A DNA stretch of 35,928 nucleotides from Phycisphaerales bacterium (GTDB lineage Bacteria > Planctomycetota > Phycisphaerae > Phycisphaerales > UBA1924). The translations under genes were made by a program, and so were the position numbers. Shown piece after piece: positions 25,705-35,145 of this stretch. The notes beneath the pieces were generated by a model, which was not told where the DNA came from, did no database searches, and worked only from the letters and a program-made list of their open reading frames with translations. Location of the stretch: contig JAEUJD010000141.1 of the NCBI GenBank assembly GCA_016793015.1, positions 1 through 35,928 of the forward strand, written 5' to 3'. Position 1 is the first letter of the stretch; every line of letters begins with the position of its first letter.

Positions 25705-25841
25705 GGCACGCCCCGCGCAAGCTTCCGTGCCTGCGTCTCTTCCACCAACCTTTCCCCCGGCGGGTAAACGTCCGCGCAGGGGAATTGCCAGAGCACGTCG
25801 CCGCACTCCGTTCGTTGATTGTGTCACTTCCCGGAGTTCTT

Positions 25842-26267
25842 ATGAAGCATCCAGTTCTGCTCGCAATTCTGCTGACGCTCGGCGGCTGCACCATGCCGTA
25901 CACCGATCCCGCGTTATCTTCAGACAACCCCGCGAACCCGGCCGCAGCGGAGTCGCCTTGGCCGGCGCGCTCGCGCACGCTCGATCTCGCGGCGGCGGAA
26001 CCCGTCTACCCGATGAAGCCGGGAAAGCCAACGCATCACTCCGGCCACGAGATGGGAAACATGCCCATGCCGCCAAATGCCGATTCCGAAACGAACGGGA
26101 AAGCACCAACACCCGCCAAGACTGAATCCTCTCCATCCAACGCGGCGGTGACGTACGCATGCCCCATGCACCCTGAGGTGACATCAGACAAGCCGGATCA
26201 GCGCTGTCCCAAGTGCGGCATGAAACTCAAGCCCGCGTCAAAGGTGCCGCAAGGAGATTCAAAGTGA
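25842..26267 (+). CDS. Heavy-metal-binding-domain (HMBD) lipoprotein
   Basis: A 141-residue lipoprotein with signal peptide and lipobox LGGC (Cys16). The middle is low-complexity and carries His and Met (HHSGHEMGNMPMPP at 65-78), a copper-friendly stretch. The C-terminus is the heavy-metal-binding domain pattern: YACPMHPEV with Cys107, Met109 and His110, then CPKCGMKL with Cys122 and Cys125. This motif occurs in CusB-type and CopA-type proteins. The ATG at 25842 has CCGGAG upstream. Its stop overlaps the next gene's GTG start as GTGA at 26264-26267, so the next gene is translationally coupled. It may hand Cu(I) to the outer-membrane channel or the oxidase. Confidence 0.85.
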   Translation: MKHPVLLAILLTLGGCTMPYTDPALSSDNPANPAAAESPWPARSRTLDLAAAEPVYPMKPGKPTHHSGHEMGNMPMPPNADSETNGKAPTPAKTESSPSNAAVTYACPMHPEVTSDKPDQRCPKCGMKLKPASKVPQGDSK

Positions 26268-27688
26268 GAGTTACCACGCCGCTCGCGGCGCTCATCTCTT
26301 CGGCCTTGCTGGCCGGTTGTTCATCCATGAAACCGGGCTTGGGATTCGACGACGTGAAACAGTCCGTCTCGGAGCGATCGGGGACGCGCGTTCATTGGAA
26401 CAACGGAACCGAGGAAGATGCGCAGGCGAAAGCCGCTGTCGCGGCGCTGCTCCAGAGTGAACTCTCGGCCGATCAGGCCGTGCAGATTGCCCTGCTCAAT
26501 AATCACGAACTCCAAGCCGTCTATGAAGAACTGAACCTGGCGCAGAGCGATGTTGTCCAGGCCGGTCTTCTCAAGAACCCTGTCTTCAGCGGCGACGTGC
26601 GGTTTGGGGTGAGCGGCATCGGTCCGGGCGTCGACCTCGGAATCGCGCAAGACTTTGTCAGCCTGCTCGCGATGCCCCTGAAGAAAGGGCGTGCCGAGGC
26701 CGCGTTCGAAGCGGCGAAGATTCGCGTCACGGGAGCCGTGCTGGACACCGCCTTCGAAGTGCGGACCGCGTTCTATAACTACCAGGCGGCGCAGCAGGCA
26801 CGCGAGATGCGCACGACCGTGGCAGAGGCAACGGCGGCTTCATACGAACTCGCAAGCCGCCTGCGCGATGCGGGGAATATCCGTGAACTGGACTTATCGA
26901 ACGAGCGCGCCTTGAAGGAACAATCGAAGATTGAACTGGCCGCGGCTCAGGCGGAAGAAATCCGCCTGCGGGAGCGGATGAATGCGCTCATGGGGCTCTG
27001 GGGATCGCAGACTCAGTGGATCGCCGCGGCACGGCTGCCCGCTTTGCCGGAAGAGCAGACTCCGGCGCATGGGCTCGAAGCAAAGGCGATCGCCGCGAGC
27101 CTTGACCTCGCACTGCTGCGTCGCGAGGCGGAGATCGCCGCGCGTTCGGCGGGAATTGCCAAGCCGTTCGCATGGATGGAAGGCGCGGAAATCGGCGCTG
27201 TGAGTGAACGAGATCTGGATGGCGCGTGGTCCGTCGGTCCGTCGCTGGCTCTGCCGATCCCGATCTTTGATCAGGGTCAGGCAAGCGTCGCGGCAGCGCA
27301 CGCCCGCTACAAGCAGGCGGCCGAACGCACCATCGCCCGCGCCGTCGAAATTCGCTCACGCGTGCGTGCGGCGCAAAGCGGAGTTCTTTCCGCGTACGAA
27401 CGCGCCAGATACTACGAGAAGATCATGCTGCCGCTCAAGCAGAAGATCCTCGACGAAACCCAGCTTCAATTCAACGCGATGCAGGTATCCGCGTTTCAGC
27501 TGCTTCAAGCCAAACGCGATCAGATCGCCGCCGGTGGCGAGTACATCGCGTCCGTCCACGACTACTGGCAAGCAAGGGCCTCGCTCGATCAGGTTTTGAG
27601 CGGGCGGATGACACCTTTCGAACGAACCACCCAATCAACCGATGCGATGTCCATGATCGCCGGCAATTCCGGCAATGGAGGCCACTGA
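26264..27688 (+). CDS. TolC/CusC-family outer-membrane efflux lipoprotein
   Basis: A 474-residue outer-membrane factor of the TolC/CusC/CzcC type. The signal peptide ends in LLAGC (Cys19), so it is lipid-anchored as in CusC. The two OEP repeats are recognised from long amphipathic helices: NHELQAVYEELNLAQSDVVQAGLLKNP opens repeat 1 and LDLALLRREAEIAARSAG opens repeat 2, both near-typical. The start is GTG at 26264 with AAGGAG seven bases upstream; an upstream in-frame ATG lies inside the previous gene. It ends in TGATG shared with the next start. Metal efflux is inferred from neighbours; no RND pump or adaptor gene is adjacent. Confidence 0.9.
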   Translation: MRVTTPLAALISSALLAGCSSMKPGLGFDDVKQSVSERSGTRVHWNNGTEEDAQAKAAVAALLQSELSADQAVQIALLNNHELQAVYEELNLAQSDVVQAGLLKNPVFSGDVRFGVSGIGPGVDLGIAQDFVSLLAMPLKKGRAEAAFEAAKIRVTGAVLDTAFEVRTAFYNYQAAQQAREMRTTVAEATAASYELASRLRDAGNIRELDLSNERALKEQSKIELAAAQAEEIRLRERMNALMGLWGSQTQWIAAARLPALPEEQTPAHGLEAKAIAASLDLALLRREAEIAARSAGIAKPFAWMEGAEIGAVSERDLDGAWSVGPSLALPIPIFDQGQASVAAAHARYKQAAERTIARAVEIRSRVRAAQSGVLSAYERARYYEKIMLPLKQKILDETQLQFNAMQVSAFQLLQAKRDQIAAGGEYIASVHDYWQARASLDQVLSGRMTPFERTTQSTDAMSMIAGNSGNGGH

Positions 27689-29184
27689 TGAAAAACGGCA
27701 AACCAGCAAAGCCCGACTTGCTCTTGGAACAGATCCCTCTCTCACGCCGGAACATGCTGACCGCCGGAGCCTTTGCCGGTGGTGCGCTGATGTTGAGCCG
27801 CCGCGCGCACGCCACGCCGGACACTTCAGTTCCTCCGGACACCAAGCACACCCGAACGCTTCCAGCCGCACACACCGCCGACCCGAACGAGCATGTCCCG
27901 CCCGGCGAGCCCGGCCGAGACTACACGCCGGTTGTAGTTCCCAACGGCTGGACGCTGCCGTTCCAAATCGTGGACGGCGTCAAGGTCTTTCACCTAGTGG
28001 CGGAAGAGGTCGAACACGAGTTTGCACCCGGCCTGAAGGCAACATGCTGGGGTTACAACGGAAGTGTGCACGGACCGGTGATCGAAGCGTTCGAGGGCGA
28101 TCGCGTTCGCATCTTCGTCACGAATAAATTGACAGCACCAACCACGGTTCACTGGCACGGTGTGCTTCTTCCGAGCGGAATGGACGGCGTGGGCGGGCTG
28201 ACTCAGAAGGCGATCCTGCCCGGAGAGACCTACATGTACGAGTTTCCGCTCCGTCAGCACGGAACTCTGATGTACCACAGCCATCACGACGAGATGACCC
28301 AGATGGGAATGGGGATGACGGGGCTCTTCATCGTTCATCCCCGAAACCCCGAAGGCCCGCGGCCCGACCGCGACTTTGCGCTCATGCTCCATGAATGGAA
28401 GATCGAAGTCGGCGCAAGCCGGCCCGACCCCAACGAGATGACCGACTTCAACACGCTCACCATCAACGCCAAGTGCTTCCCGGGCACTCAGCCGCTGATC
28501 GTGAAGACCGGCGACCGGGTGCGTATCCGCATCGGAAATCTGAGCGCGATGGATCACCACCCGATCCACCTCCACGGGTACTACTTCACCGTGACCGAAA
28601 CCGATGGGGGCATCATTCCCGAAGCCGGGCGCTGGCCCGAAACGACGGTGGTGGTGGCTACGGGCAGCACACGCACGGTGGAGTTCATCGCCGACAACCC
28701 CGGCGATTGGGCCATGCACTGCCACATGACCCACCACGTCATGAATCAGATGGGGCACGGCAACCCGAACATGATCGGGGTCGATGCACGCGGGCTTGAC
28801 TCAAAGGTGCGCGGGCTGCTTCCGGGCTATATGACCATGGGCCAGGACGGTATGGGAGGCATGACTGAAATGGGAATGGAAGTTCCTCCGAACAGCATCC
28901 CGATGGTGGGCGGTGCGGGGCCATATGACGAGATCACGATGGGCGGCATGTTCACGATCCTGAAAGTGCGCGACAGCATCGCAAATTTCAACGAGGATCC
29001 GGGCTGGTACGAGCCACCCGCCGGCACCCTTGCCTTGCCCGCGACGACGGATTCGCTCCAACAGCACGGAATCAAAGCGGACGGCGGAAACGCCCCACGC
29101 GCCCCGACACAGGCGATGAAGTCCTGGAAGCTGCCCCCGCCTCTGCAAAGCGTACCGGGCACCACTCATCATCACGGTCACTAA
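27688..29184 (+). CDS. Tat-exported multicopper oxidase
   Basis: A 498-residue copper oxidase. The N-terminus has a twin-arginine motif, SRRNML at 19-24, followed by a hydrophobic stretch, so it would be exported folded. Copper ligands are visible: HWH at 155-157, HSH at 197-199, HPIHLHG at 291-297, and the type-1 site HCHMTHH...M with Cys345, His350 and Met355. Pairs of Met in the region 383-397 (YMTMGQDGMGGMTEMGM) form a Met-rich segment, as in CueO-like cuprous oxidases. The likely reaction is oxidation of periplasmic Cu(I) by O2. The ATG overlaps the preceding stop by one base. Cotranscription with the efflux channel supports copper detoxification. Confidence 0.94.
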   Translation: MKNGKPAKPDLLLEQIPLSRRNMLTAGAFAGGALMLSRRAHATPDTSVPPDTKHTRTLPAAHTADPNEHVPPGEPGRDYTPVVVPNGWTLPFQIVDGVKVFHLVAEEVEHEFAPGLKATCWGYNGSVHGPVIEAFEGDRVRIFVTNKLTAPTTVHWHGVLLPSGMDGVGGLTQKAILPGETYMYEFPLRQHGTLMYHSHHDEMTQMGMGMTGLFIVHPRNPEGPRPDRDFALMLHEWKIEVGASRPDPNEMTDFNTLTINAKCFPGTQPLIVKTGDRVRIRIGNLSAMDHHPIHLHGYYFTVTETDGGIIPEAGRWPETTVVVATGSTRTVEFIADNPGDWAMHCHMTHHVMNQMGHGNPNMIGVDARGLDSKVRGLLPGYMTMGQDGMGGMTEMGMEVPPNSIPMVGGAGPYDEITMGGMFTILKVRDSIANFNEDPGWYEPPAGTLALPATTDSLQQHGIKADGGNAPRAPTQAMKSWKLPPPLQSVPGTTHHHGH

Positions 29185-29202
29185 TGCAAAGCGAGCCGAT
29201 CT

Positions 29203-31584
29203 ATGGAAAGCACAACAAACAGAACCGACCTTGCCATCGAGGGCATGTCGTGCGCATCGTGCGCGAGCAACATCGAGCGGCGGCTGGCAAAGCAGCCCGG
29301 CGTCACTTCGGCGAGCGTGAACTTCGCCACCAAGGTGGCGACAGTGAAGTACCACCCGGAAACAACCACTCCGGATAAATTGGCTCAGGCCGTGGACAGC
29401 ATCGGCTACAAAGCAATCGCGCCAACTTCAACTCCCGTGGTTCCCGTTGCATCGATTCCCGCGCACGCGATGCAGGCGCACGATCACGCTGCAATGCTCG
29501 CGGGCCACGCGAGTGCATCGCATTCCGCCCACGCGACAAAAGGCGGGGAAGACCACTCTTCACACATGAATGTTGGCGACGTCGAGCAGAAGCGGCTGAT
29601 GAGAAAGGTGATCGTCGGGGCGGTGCTCTCCCTGCCGGTACTCGTCATCGCGATGTCGCACGGCAAGATCGCGATTTTCAATCAGCCTTGGATCAACTGG
29701 CTGCAGCTCGCGCTCACGACGCCGGTCGTTGTCTGGTGCGGCTCGCAGTTCTACCGAATGGCGTGGATGGGGCTCAAGCATTTCCGGGCCAACATGGATT
29801 CGCTTGTCGCGCTCGGTACGGGCACGGCGTTCGTGTACTCGATCGCGGCGACGATTTGGCCCGGCTTCTTCACCGTGACGAACCACGCGGGCATGGACAC
29901 GATGCCGATGGTGCCGGTGTACTACGAGGCGGCGGCCGTCATCATCGTGCTCGTGCTGCTCGGCAAGCTGCTGGAGGCTCGCGCGACGGGCAACACCAGT
30001 GCCGCGATCCGCAAGCTGATCGGCTTGCAGCCCAAGACCGCTCGCGTCGTACGGAACGGCGCCGAAATCGATATACCGATTGCTCAAGTGTCCGTGGGCG
30101 ATGTTCTGCTCGTCCGACCGGGCGAGAAGATTCCGGTGGACGGAACGGTCGAGAGCGGAGACTCCGCGATCGACGAGTCCATGCTGACCGGCGAGAGCAT
30201 TCCCGTGGAGAAGAAAGCCGGTTCGCCCGTCTTCGGCGCAACAATCAACACCACCGGGACGCTCCGATTCCGCGCGACGAAGGTTGGCAACGACACCGCA
30301 CTCCAGCAGATTGTGCGGCTAGTGCAGGAGGCACAGGGCAGCAAGGCCCCCATCGCCCGCCTCGCCGACACAATCGCCGGCTATTTCACTCCAGCGGTGC
30401 TCGCGATCGCGACGCTGACGTTTTTCGTCTGGTATCTCGTCGCGCCGGTCGACACGCGGCTGAGCATGGCGCTTGTCACGTTCGTATCCGCACTCATCAT
30501 CGCTTGTCCGTGCGCTCTTGGGCTCGCGACCCCCACCGCCATCATGGTCGGAACAGGGCGCGGCGCCGAGCATGGGATCCTTATCAAGGGAGGCCAGGCC
30601 CTTGAAACAGCGCACAAACTGTCCGCGATCATTCTTGACAAAACCGGCACCTTGACGCAGGGCAAACCCGCGTTGACCGACGTCTTCACGCTTCCGGGTT
30701 TCAATGAGGCCGAACTCGTACGGCTCGCGGCATCTGCCGAACGCCGAAGCGAACATCCGCTCGCGGCCGCGATTGTGGATGGAGCAAAGGCGCGGGGTGC
30801 TTCGCTGGCGGAGCCAATCGCTTTCAAAGCGATTGTCGGGCTGGGAATTGAGGCCACGGTGGACGGACGCGCGATCCTAATTGGCCAGCGGACGCTTCTC
30901 GCGGATCGCGGGATCGACACGTCAGCCCTTGACACCTTTGCCGGAAAGCTTGCGGAGGCCGGCAAGACACCCATGTACGCGGCGATCGATGGCAAAGCCG
31001 CCGGACTGATCGCGGTTGCGGACACTCTCAAGCCTGAATCGAAGACTGCGGTTGAACAGATGCAGCGCCTGGGTCTGCGCGTCGCCATGATCACGGGCGA
31101 CAATGCCAAGACCGCAGCGACTGTCGCCAAAGAAGTCGGCATCGAACCCGCAATGGTCTTTGCCGAAGTGTTGCCGCAGAACAAGGCGGCGCACGTGAAA
31201 GAGCTTCAAGCTCGCGGGTTCATCGTCGGCATGGTGGGTGACGGCATCAACGATGCGCCCGCGCTCGCTCAGGCCGACGTTGGACTGGCGATGGGAACAG
31301 GAACAGACATCGCGATGGAGGCGGCGGATATCACGCTTATTCGCGGCGATCTGCGATCTGTTCCAGAAGCGATCGCCCTCTCTCGCGCCACGATGCGGGC
31401 TATACGTCAGAACCTTTTCTGGGCGTTCATTTATAACGTCGTCGGAATCCCGATTGCGGCGGGAGTTCTCTACCCGGTCACCGGGTGGCTCCTCTCGCCG
31501 ATCATCGCGAGCGGCGCAATGGCTTTCAGCAGCGTGAGCGTCGTACTGAACAGTCTGCGGCTGCGCAGCTCAAAGTTGCGTTAG
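29203..31584 (+). CDS. copA: Cu(I)-exporting P-type ATPase
   Basis: A 793-residue P1B-type ATPase that exports Cu(I) to the periplasm. One N-terminal HMA domain has GMSCASC with Cys17 and Cys20. A His/Met-rich linker occupies about 87-122. Membrane helices follow, with CPC at 435-437, TGES at 329-332, the phosphorylation motif DKTGT at 479-483 and HP at 518-519. The last helices carry a YN pair and [15 protein letters not shown], the pattern of the Cu(I) subgroup (P1B-1). [16 protein letters not shown] is intact. The start ATG at 29203 is 18 bases after the oxidase stop; the site has only a weak GCGAGC before it. Cu(I) specificity is well supported. Confidence 0.97.
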   Translation: MESTTNRTDLAIEGMSCASCASNIERRLAKQPGVTSASVNFATKVATVKYHPETTTPDKLAQAVDSIGYKAIAPTSTPVVPVASIPAHAMQAHDHAAMLAGHASASHSAHATKGGEDHSSHMNVGDVEQKRLMRKVIVGAVLSLPVLVIAMSHGKIAIFNQPWINWLQLALTTPVVVWCGSQFYRMAWMGLKHFRANMDSLVALGTGTAFVYSIAATIWPGFFTVTNHAGMDTMPMVPVYYEAAAVIIVLVLLGKLLEARATGNTSAAIRKLIGLQPKTARVVRNGAEIDIPIAQVSVGDVLLVRPGEKIPVDGTVESGDSAIDESMLTGESIPVEKKAGSPVFGATINTTGTLRFRATKVGNDTALQQIVRLVQEAQGSKAPIARLADTIAGYFTPAVLAIATLTFFVWYLVAPVDTRLSMALVTFVSALIIACPCALGLATPTAIMVGTGRGAEHGILIKGGQALETAHKLSAIILDKTGTLTQGKPALTDVFTLPGFNEAELVRLAASAERRSEHPLAAAIVDGAKARGASLAEPIAFKAIVGLGIEATVDGRAILIGQRTLLADRGIDTSALDTFAGKLAEAGKTPMYAAIDGKAAGLIAVADTLKPESKTAVEQMQRLGLRVAMITGDNAKTAATVAKEVGIEPAMVFAEVLPQNKAAHVKELQARGFIVGMVGDGINDAPALAQADVGLAMGTGTDIAMEAADITLIRGDLRSVPEAIALSRATMRAIRQNLFWAFIYNVVGIPIAAGVLYPVTGWLLSPIIASGAMAFSSVSVVLNSLRLRSSKLR

Positions 31585-31969
31585 CGGCAATGGCAAGTTG
31601 AGCGATCGCACCGGTTGCGAAACCGATCGCTCCATCAAGAGATTGCGCGAAGACGGCGTTGTTCTTGACCGAACTCTGAACAAATCCGTGACGCTGATCG
31701 AGGATCTGGGTATGGCAGCGATGGCGATTGCGATGCTGATTTTGGACGGCTCCTGGGGCGCATGAACGGCCGAGATGAAGAGAGATTGAAGCCAGCAAGC
31801 GGGACGATTGTTCGCAACTCTTTACAAAAGCACCACTTGCGCAAACGGGAGAATCGCTGCACCCCACAAGAAAGGAATTCGCTTGGTCTGATAGAGTCAT
31901 GCCGGGCGTTCGGACTCGCGGGCGCGTTGTCGCGCCGGAACGCTGCGGGAAATGAAAAGGAAACGACAG
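31585..31969. other. Intergenic region between copA and the SYLF lipoprotein gene
   Basis: About 385 bases with no convincing gene. A TTG-started frame at 31598-31768 would give a small peptide ending GMAAMAIAMLILDGSWGA, but it has no good ribosome binding site and no recognised family. GGCGCG-TTGT-CGCGCC, a perfect six-base-pair hairpin, lies at 31921-31936. There is no clear intrinsic terminator for copA. A minus-strand frame here runs into the end of copA and looks like a shadow. The promoter of the next gene is probably in the last 100 bases. Confidence 0.5.
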
Positions 31970-32551
31970 ATGCAGACTCGGAACATTTCATGTGCGCTGG
32001 TGATTGCTGGTCTCGCCGGTCTGACCGGCGTGGTGGGCGGCTGCTCGACTCCTCAGGGTCAGACGACCTCGGAGCGTCAGGCCAGCACGCTGCTCATGCG
32101 TGATCAGGCACTCGCTCGCCTCGAGCGCGAGCACCCCGAAGCCAAGGCTTCGCTCCAGACCGCTGCCGGCTACGCGACCTTCCAGACCATCGCGATGGGC
32201 GCGATCGTCGGCGGCAGCAACGGCTTCGGCGTCGCCGAGGCCCGCACGACCGGCAAGCAGACCTTCATGCGGATGTCGAGCAACTCGCTCAACGCGGGCG
32301 TGAGCGCTCAGGAAAACCGCATCGTCATCATCTTCCGCGATCAGGCCACCTTCGATCGCTTCGTCGCCGGCAACTGGCAATGGGGCGGATCGGCTTCGGC
32401 GGGCGTGACGGGTAACTCGACCAGCAACCAGTCCGGCACCAACACCGACGGCGTGACGGTCTACCAGATGACCTCCTCCGGTTTCGCCCTGACGGCGAAC
32501 CTCGGCGGCGCGCGTTTCTGGCCCGATGCGAACATGCAGTCGGCCATGTAA
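31970..32551 (+). CDS. SYLF-domain (Ysc84-like) lipoprotein
   Basis: A 193-residue lipoprotein. The signal peptide ends in GVVGGC (Cys25), a lipobox. The rest fits the SYLF (Ysc84/DUF500) domain: a helical start LEREHPEAKASLQTAAGYATF, then the Gly-rich GAIVGGSNGFGVAEA, and LNAGVSAQENRIVIIF. SYLF domains bind lipids in eukaryotes; the bacterial role is unknown. A Ser/Asn/Thr-rich insert at about 146-160 is unlike the domain core. The ATG at 31970 is preferred over 31952 because it gives a shorter signal peptide and has AAGGA upstream. A terminator follows at 32574. Confidence 0.82.
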   Translation: MQTRNISCALVIAGLAGLTGVVGGCSTPQGQTTSERQASTLLMRDQALARLEREHPEAKASLQTAAGYATFQTIAMGAIVGGSNGFGVAEARTTGKQTFMRMSSNSLNAGVSAQENRIVIIFRDQATFDRFVAGNWQWGGSASAGVTGNSTSNQSGTNTDGVTVYQMTSSGFALTANLGGARFWPDANMQSAM

Positions 32552-32573
32552 TCGAACACCGATTGCTGAAAAC

Positions 32574-32603
32574 AAAAACCCCGGCCACGAGGCCGGGGTT
32601 TTT
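32574..32603. terminator. Bidirectional rho-independent terminator
   Basis: A perfect eight-base-pair stem, CCCCGGCC with GGCCGGGG around ACGA, is flanked by five A residues on the left and five T residues on the right. It therefore terminates both the SYLF gene (plus strand, stop at 32551) and the subtilase gene (minus strand, stop at 32630). It is the only terminator in the window that serves both strands equally well. Confidence 0.95.
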
Positions 32604-32629
32604 CATTGTGCATTCTCCGCCCGCGATGG

Positions 32630-34558
32630 TCAGCGCTTCACTGCCGCGACCGTCTTCTTCGGGTTGATGATGTAACGCCCGTCGTAACCCGGCATCGGGT
32701 CGGCGTTCACGCGGATCGCCTCGATGATCTCCGCGGTCGTGAGCTTCGGGTTCACCGCGACCATCTTGCCGACAAGGTTGGTCACGTTCGGTGCCGCCAT
32801 CGAGGTGCCGCTGTACTTGAAGCGTTTGCCGCCCGGCACATAGCTCTCGACCTCAAAACCGTTGGCGTAGATGGTGACGCCCTTGCCGAAGGTGGTGAAG
32901 CTGGTCGGCTTACCCGACGAGTCGATCGCACCGATGGTCAGCACGTTGGGAAGCGTGATGCCCGACGGAATGAGTTCCGCGAATGTGTTGTCGTTGTCGC
33001 TGTTGCCCGCCGCGGGAACAAACAGGATCTCCGGCGCACTCGCCATCGCAGCGGTCATCGCATCGGAGATGATCTTGAAATACTCACGCGAGAGCGCCGC
33101 ACGCTCTTCCTTGTTCGCGCCCACGCCCTTGGCCTCGAGCTCCTGTTCGATGCTCTCGCGCCCGAGCCCCCACGACATGTTCACGACGCGCACGCCGGCC
33201 TTGCGCATCGCGGCGACCGTGTCGGTGAAGCTCTTCGCCATGTCGGTCGCGAATTCTTTGGTCCACGTATAGCGCGGGATCGACTTGAAATCGAAGGTCA
33301 GCCGCACGCCGAAGACTCGCGCGAACGGATTCCCCTCGGTGGCGATGCCCGCGACGTGCGTGCCGTGCGAATAGTTTCCATAGAGGCCAAGGTCCTCCAT
33401 GAAGCCCTCGACCTGGTCGGACTTGAGGCCCTTGACGTATGTGCGGAACGCCTCGGCCTCGGGGCTTTGCACGCCCGCCTGGCTGTCGCCGGCGCCCTTG
33501 GTGTGCGACTCGACCAGGCTCACCGGCGATTTCATCTCGTCGATCGAGATCAAGAGCCCGCTGGTCGGCTTCCAGTTCATGTCGTACGCGATGCCGTTCA
33601 CGTCATCGACAAAGCCGTTGCCGTCGTTGTCCTTCTTATCCACCTTCTCGCCCTGGCTCTCCCAGAGCTGGCCCGAGAAGAGCGAGACATCGACGCCCGA
33701 ATCCCAGATGCCGATCACAACCGGCGAGGCCTGGTCGGTCGGCGCGAGCACCGCCTTGTTCGCGCTGAGGATGTCGACGCGGGGCTTGCTGTTGGTTTCG
33801 GCGAGCTTGCCGTAGACCTCGGAAACGGAAGGTTGGAGCTCGAGCATGGTGTCGAGCATGTTGCGCATGCCGATCATGCCTCCGACGAAGTCGCCCGAGA
33901 TCTCGCCCTTGTTCTTCTCAACGATGGGATCGACGTTGGCCTTGACCTGGCCGATGATCAGTTCCTTGTTGACAATCTGGGCGGTGGAGCGGGCCTGCAG
34001 CACACTTTCGCGGACTTTTTCCCAGGGGAGCGCACCGACGCGTTTCTCGAGTTCAACCTTGAACGCGGCAAAGTACACAGGTTTATCCGCGCCCTTGTTG
34101 CTGGCGTTGCGAGCAGCGACGAGGGACTGAAGGACCTGGCCCATCATCAGTTTGGAGGATTCCTTGCCTTCGAGGGCACGGGCCAGTTCGATCTGGCGGA
34201 AGGCTTCATCGAAGTTTCCTTCGAAGACGGCGATCTGCTGGAGCGTCGTGTGATAGCCCTTGAGGGTGGTTTTGTCCTGGATGTCGTATTTCTCGAGGTC
34301 CGCGAGGGTGTTGGCCTTGAGCTCGGCCACGAACGCCTTGAAGGCCGCGTCGCTCAGCAGGAATTCGCTCGCCTTGCCCTCGATCTTGTACGTGTGCCGG
34401 GGCAGGTCGTCGGCGGTCTTAACGGCGATCTTCGCTCCGGGCGCGGCATTGGCCGCCCCCGGCTGCGCCGACGCGGGTCCTGCGAATGCTGCGAGGCCGG
34501 CGACAAACGCCAGGAGTGCAGCCTGAGACAGAAGCGACCGACAAGACGTTGGTTTCAA
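32630..34558 (-). CDS. Secreted subtilisin-like serine protease (S8)
   Basis: A 642-residue protease. A signal peptide ends near residue 31 (GPASA-QPG). About 250 residues of unrecognised helical sequence precede the catalytic domain. The S8 triad is Asp286 (GIWDSGVD), His398 (NYSHGTHVAG) and Ser586 (SGTSMAAP); the oxyanion Asn519 is in PAAGNS. A calcium-binding loop like DxDxDG (KDNDGNGFVDD) starts near 309. The probable start is TTG at 34556-34558, with AAAGGA six bases upstream; it begins the signal peptide. The nearest upstream ATG would add 110 residues without signal-peptide character. Such enzymes degrade external proteins. The helical N-terminal part may be an inhibitor or targeting domain. 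A bidirectional terminator lies downstream. Confidence 0.9.
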   Translation of the reverse strand: MKPTSCRSLLSQAALLAFVAGLAAFAGPASAQPGAANAAPGAKIAVKTADDLPRHTYKIEGKASEFLLSDAAFKAFVAELKANTLADLEKYDIQDKTTLKGYHTTLQQIAVFEGNFDEAFRQIELARALEGKESSKLMMGQVLQSLVAARNASNKGADKPVYFAAFKVELEKRVGALPWEKVRESVLQARSTAQIVNKELIIGQVKANVDPIVEKNKGEISGDFVGGMIGMRNMLDTMLELQPSVSEVYGKLAETNSKPRVDILSANKAVLAPTDQASPVVIGIWDSGVDVSLFSGQLWESQGEKVDKKDNDGNGFVDDVNGIAYDMNWKPTSGLLISIDEMKSPVSLVESHTKGAGDSQAGVQSPEAEAFRTYVKGLKSDQVEGFMEDLGLYGNYSHGTHVAGIATEGNPFARVFGVRLTFDFKSIPRYTWTKEFATDMAKSFTDTVAAMRKAGVRVVNMSWGLGRESIEQELEAKGVGANKEERAALSREYFKIISDAMTAAMASAPEILFVPAAGNSDNDNTFAELIPSGITLPNVLTIGAIDSSGKPTSFTTFGKGVTIYANGFEVESYVPGGKRFKYSGTSMAAPNVTNLVGKMVAVNPKLTTAEIIEAIRVNADPMPGYDGRYIINPKKTVAAVKR

Positions 34559-35145
34559 AGCAAGTCCTTTCTGATTGATACAAACGGGAAAAATGGCCAG
34601 ACCGTGTGGTCTTTTGGGAATGCGCCGCCTCGGTTGCAACGAAGCGGAATCGAGTTGCGGGATTCGACCTCCCGAACGGGTTGCCGCGGCCGATGGAAGG
34701 AACCGCCCGGTGAGGTGGACCGAGGAAGGGAAACCAGCAGAAGTTGCGCCAAACCGAGTCCGATAGCTTACCGGTGTAGTCCGAAAAAGTCGCCCCAAAC
34801 ACCCAAGGGGGATGACAGGTGCGTCCCGAAATGGATACACTGCGTCGGTGAGATTCCCCGGATGGGTGCCGCAGGCGTTCGCCTTCACGGCCCCAAGACC
34901 GGGTGTTCGGGGGCGTTTCTGGATGAAAGACAGCGACTGGCAACTTCTGGATCGTGGTTCGGAAGGTGCCGGGAAGCGCTGGAACTATGTGATTCGCCGC
35001 CGCGTCGGGTCAATCGCGCGGCAGTGTCTTTTCCGTCATGGTCGTCGCTTGCGGTCGAGACCGGCATGCACGATCGAGTGTTTGAATTCCGGCGGAGCTG
35101 GGTCCGTCGGGAGCATCAGTCCGGTCTCAGCGTGAGAGGAAATTT
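34559..35145. other. Divergent intergenic region without a recognised gene
   Basis: About 587 bases separate the subtilase and the DUF11-type lipoprotein, and both promoters must lie here. Several open frames of 60-110 codons exist, but their composition is Arg-rich and shows no family. An inverted repeat, GAGACCGG at 35057-35064 and CCGGTCTC at 35121-35128, brackets the leader of the lipoprotein gene. I see no convincing -35/-10 pair, and no sigma-54 site, by eye. Confidence 0.5.

Noticed and set aside
31526..31900. A minus-strand frame after copA
   Set aside because: Its end overlaps copA codons in antisense, it has no ribosome binding site, and the sequence matches nothing known.
34812..35135. 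A 107-codon plus-strand frame before the lipoprotein gene
   Set aside because: It has no recognisable family, no clear ribosome binding site and Arg-rich composition typical of non-coding DNA here.
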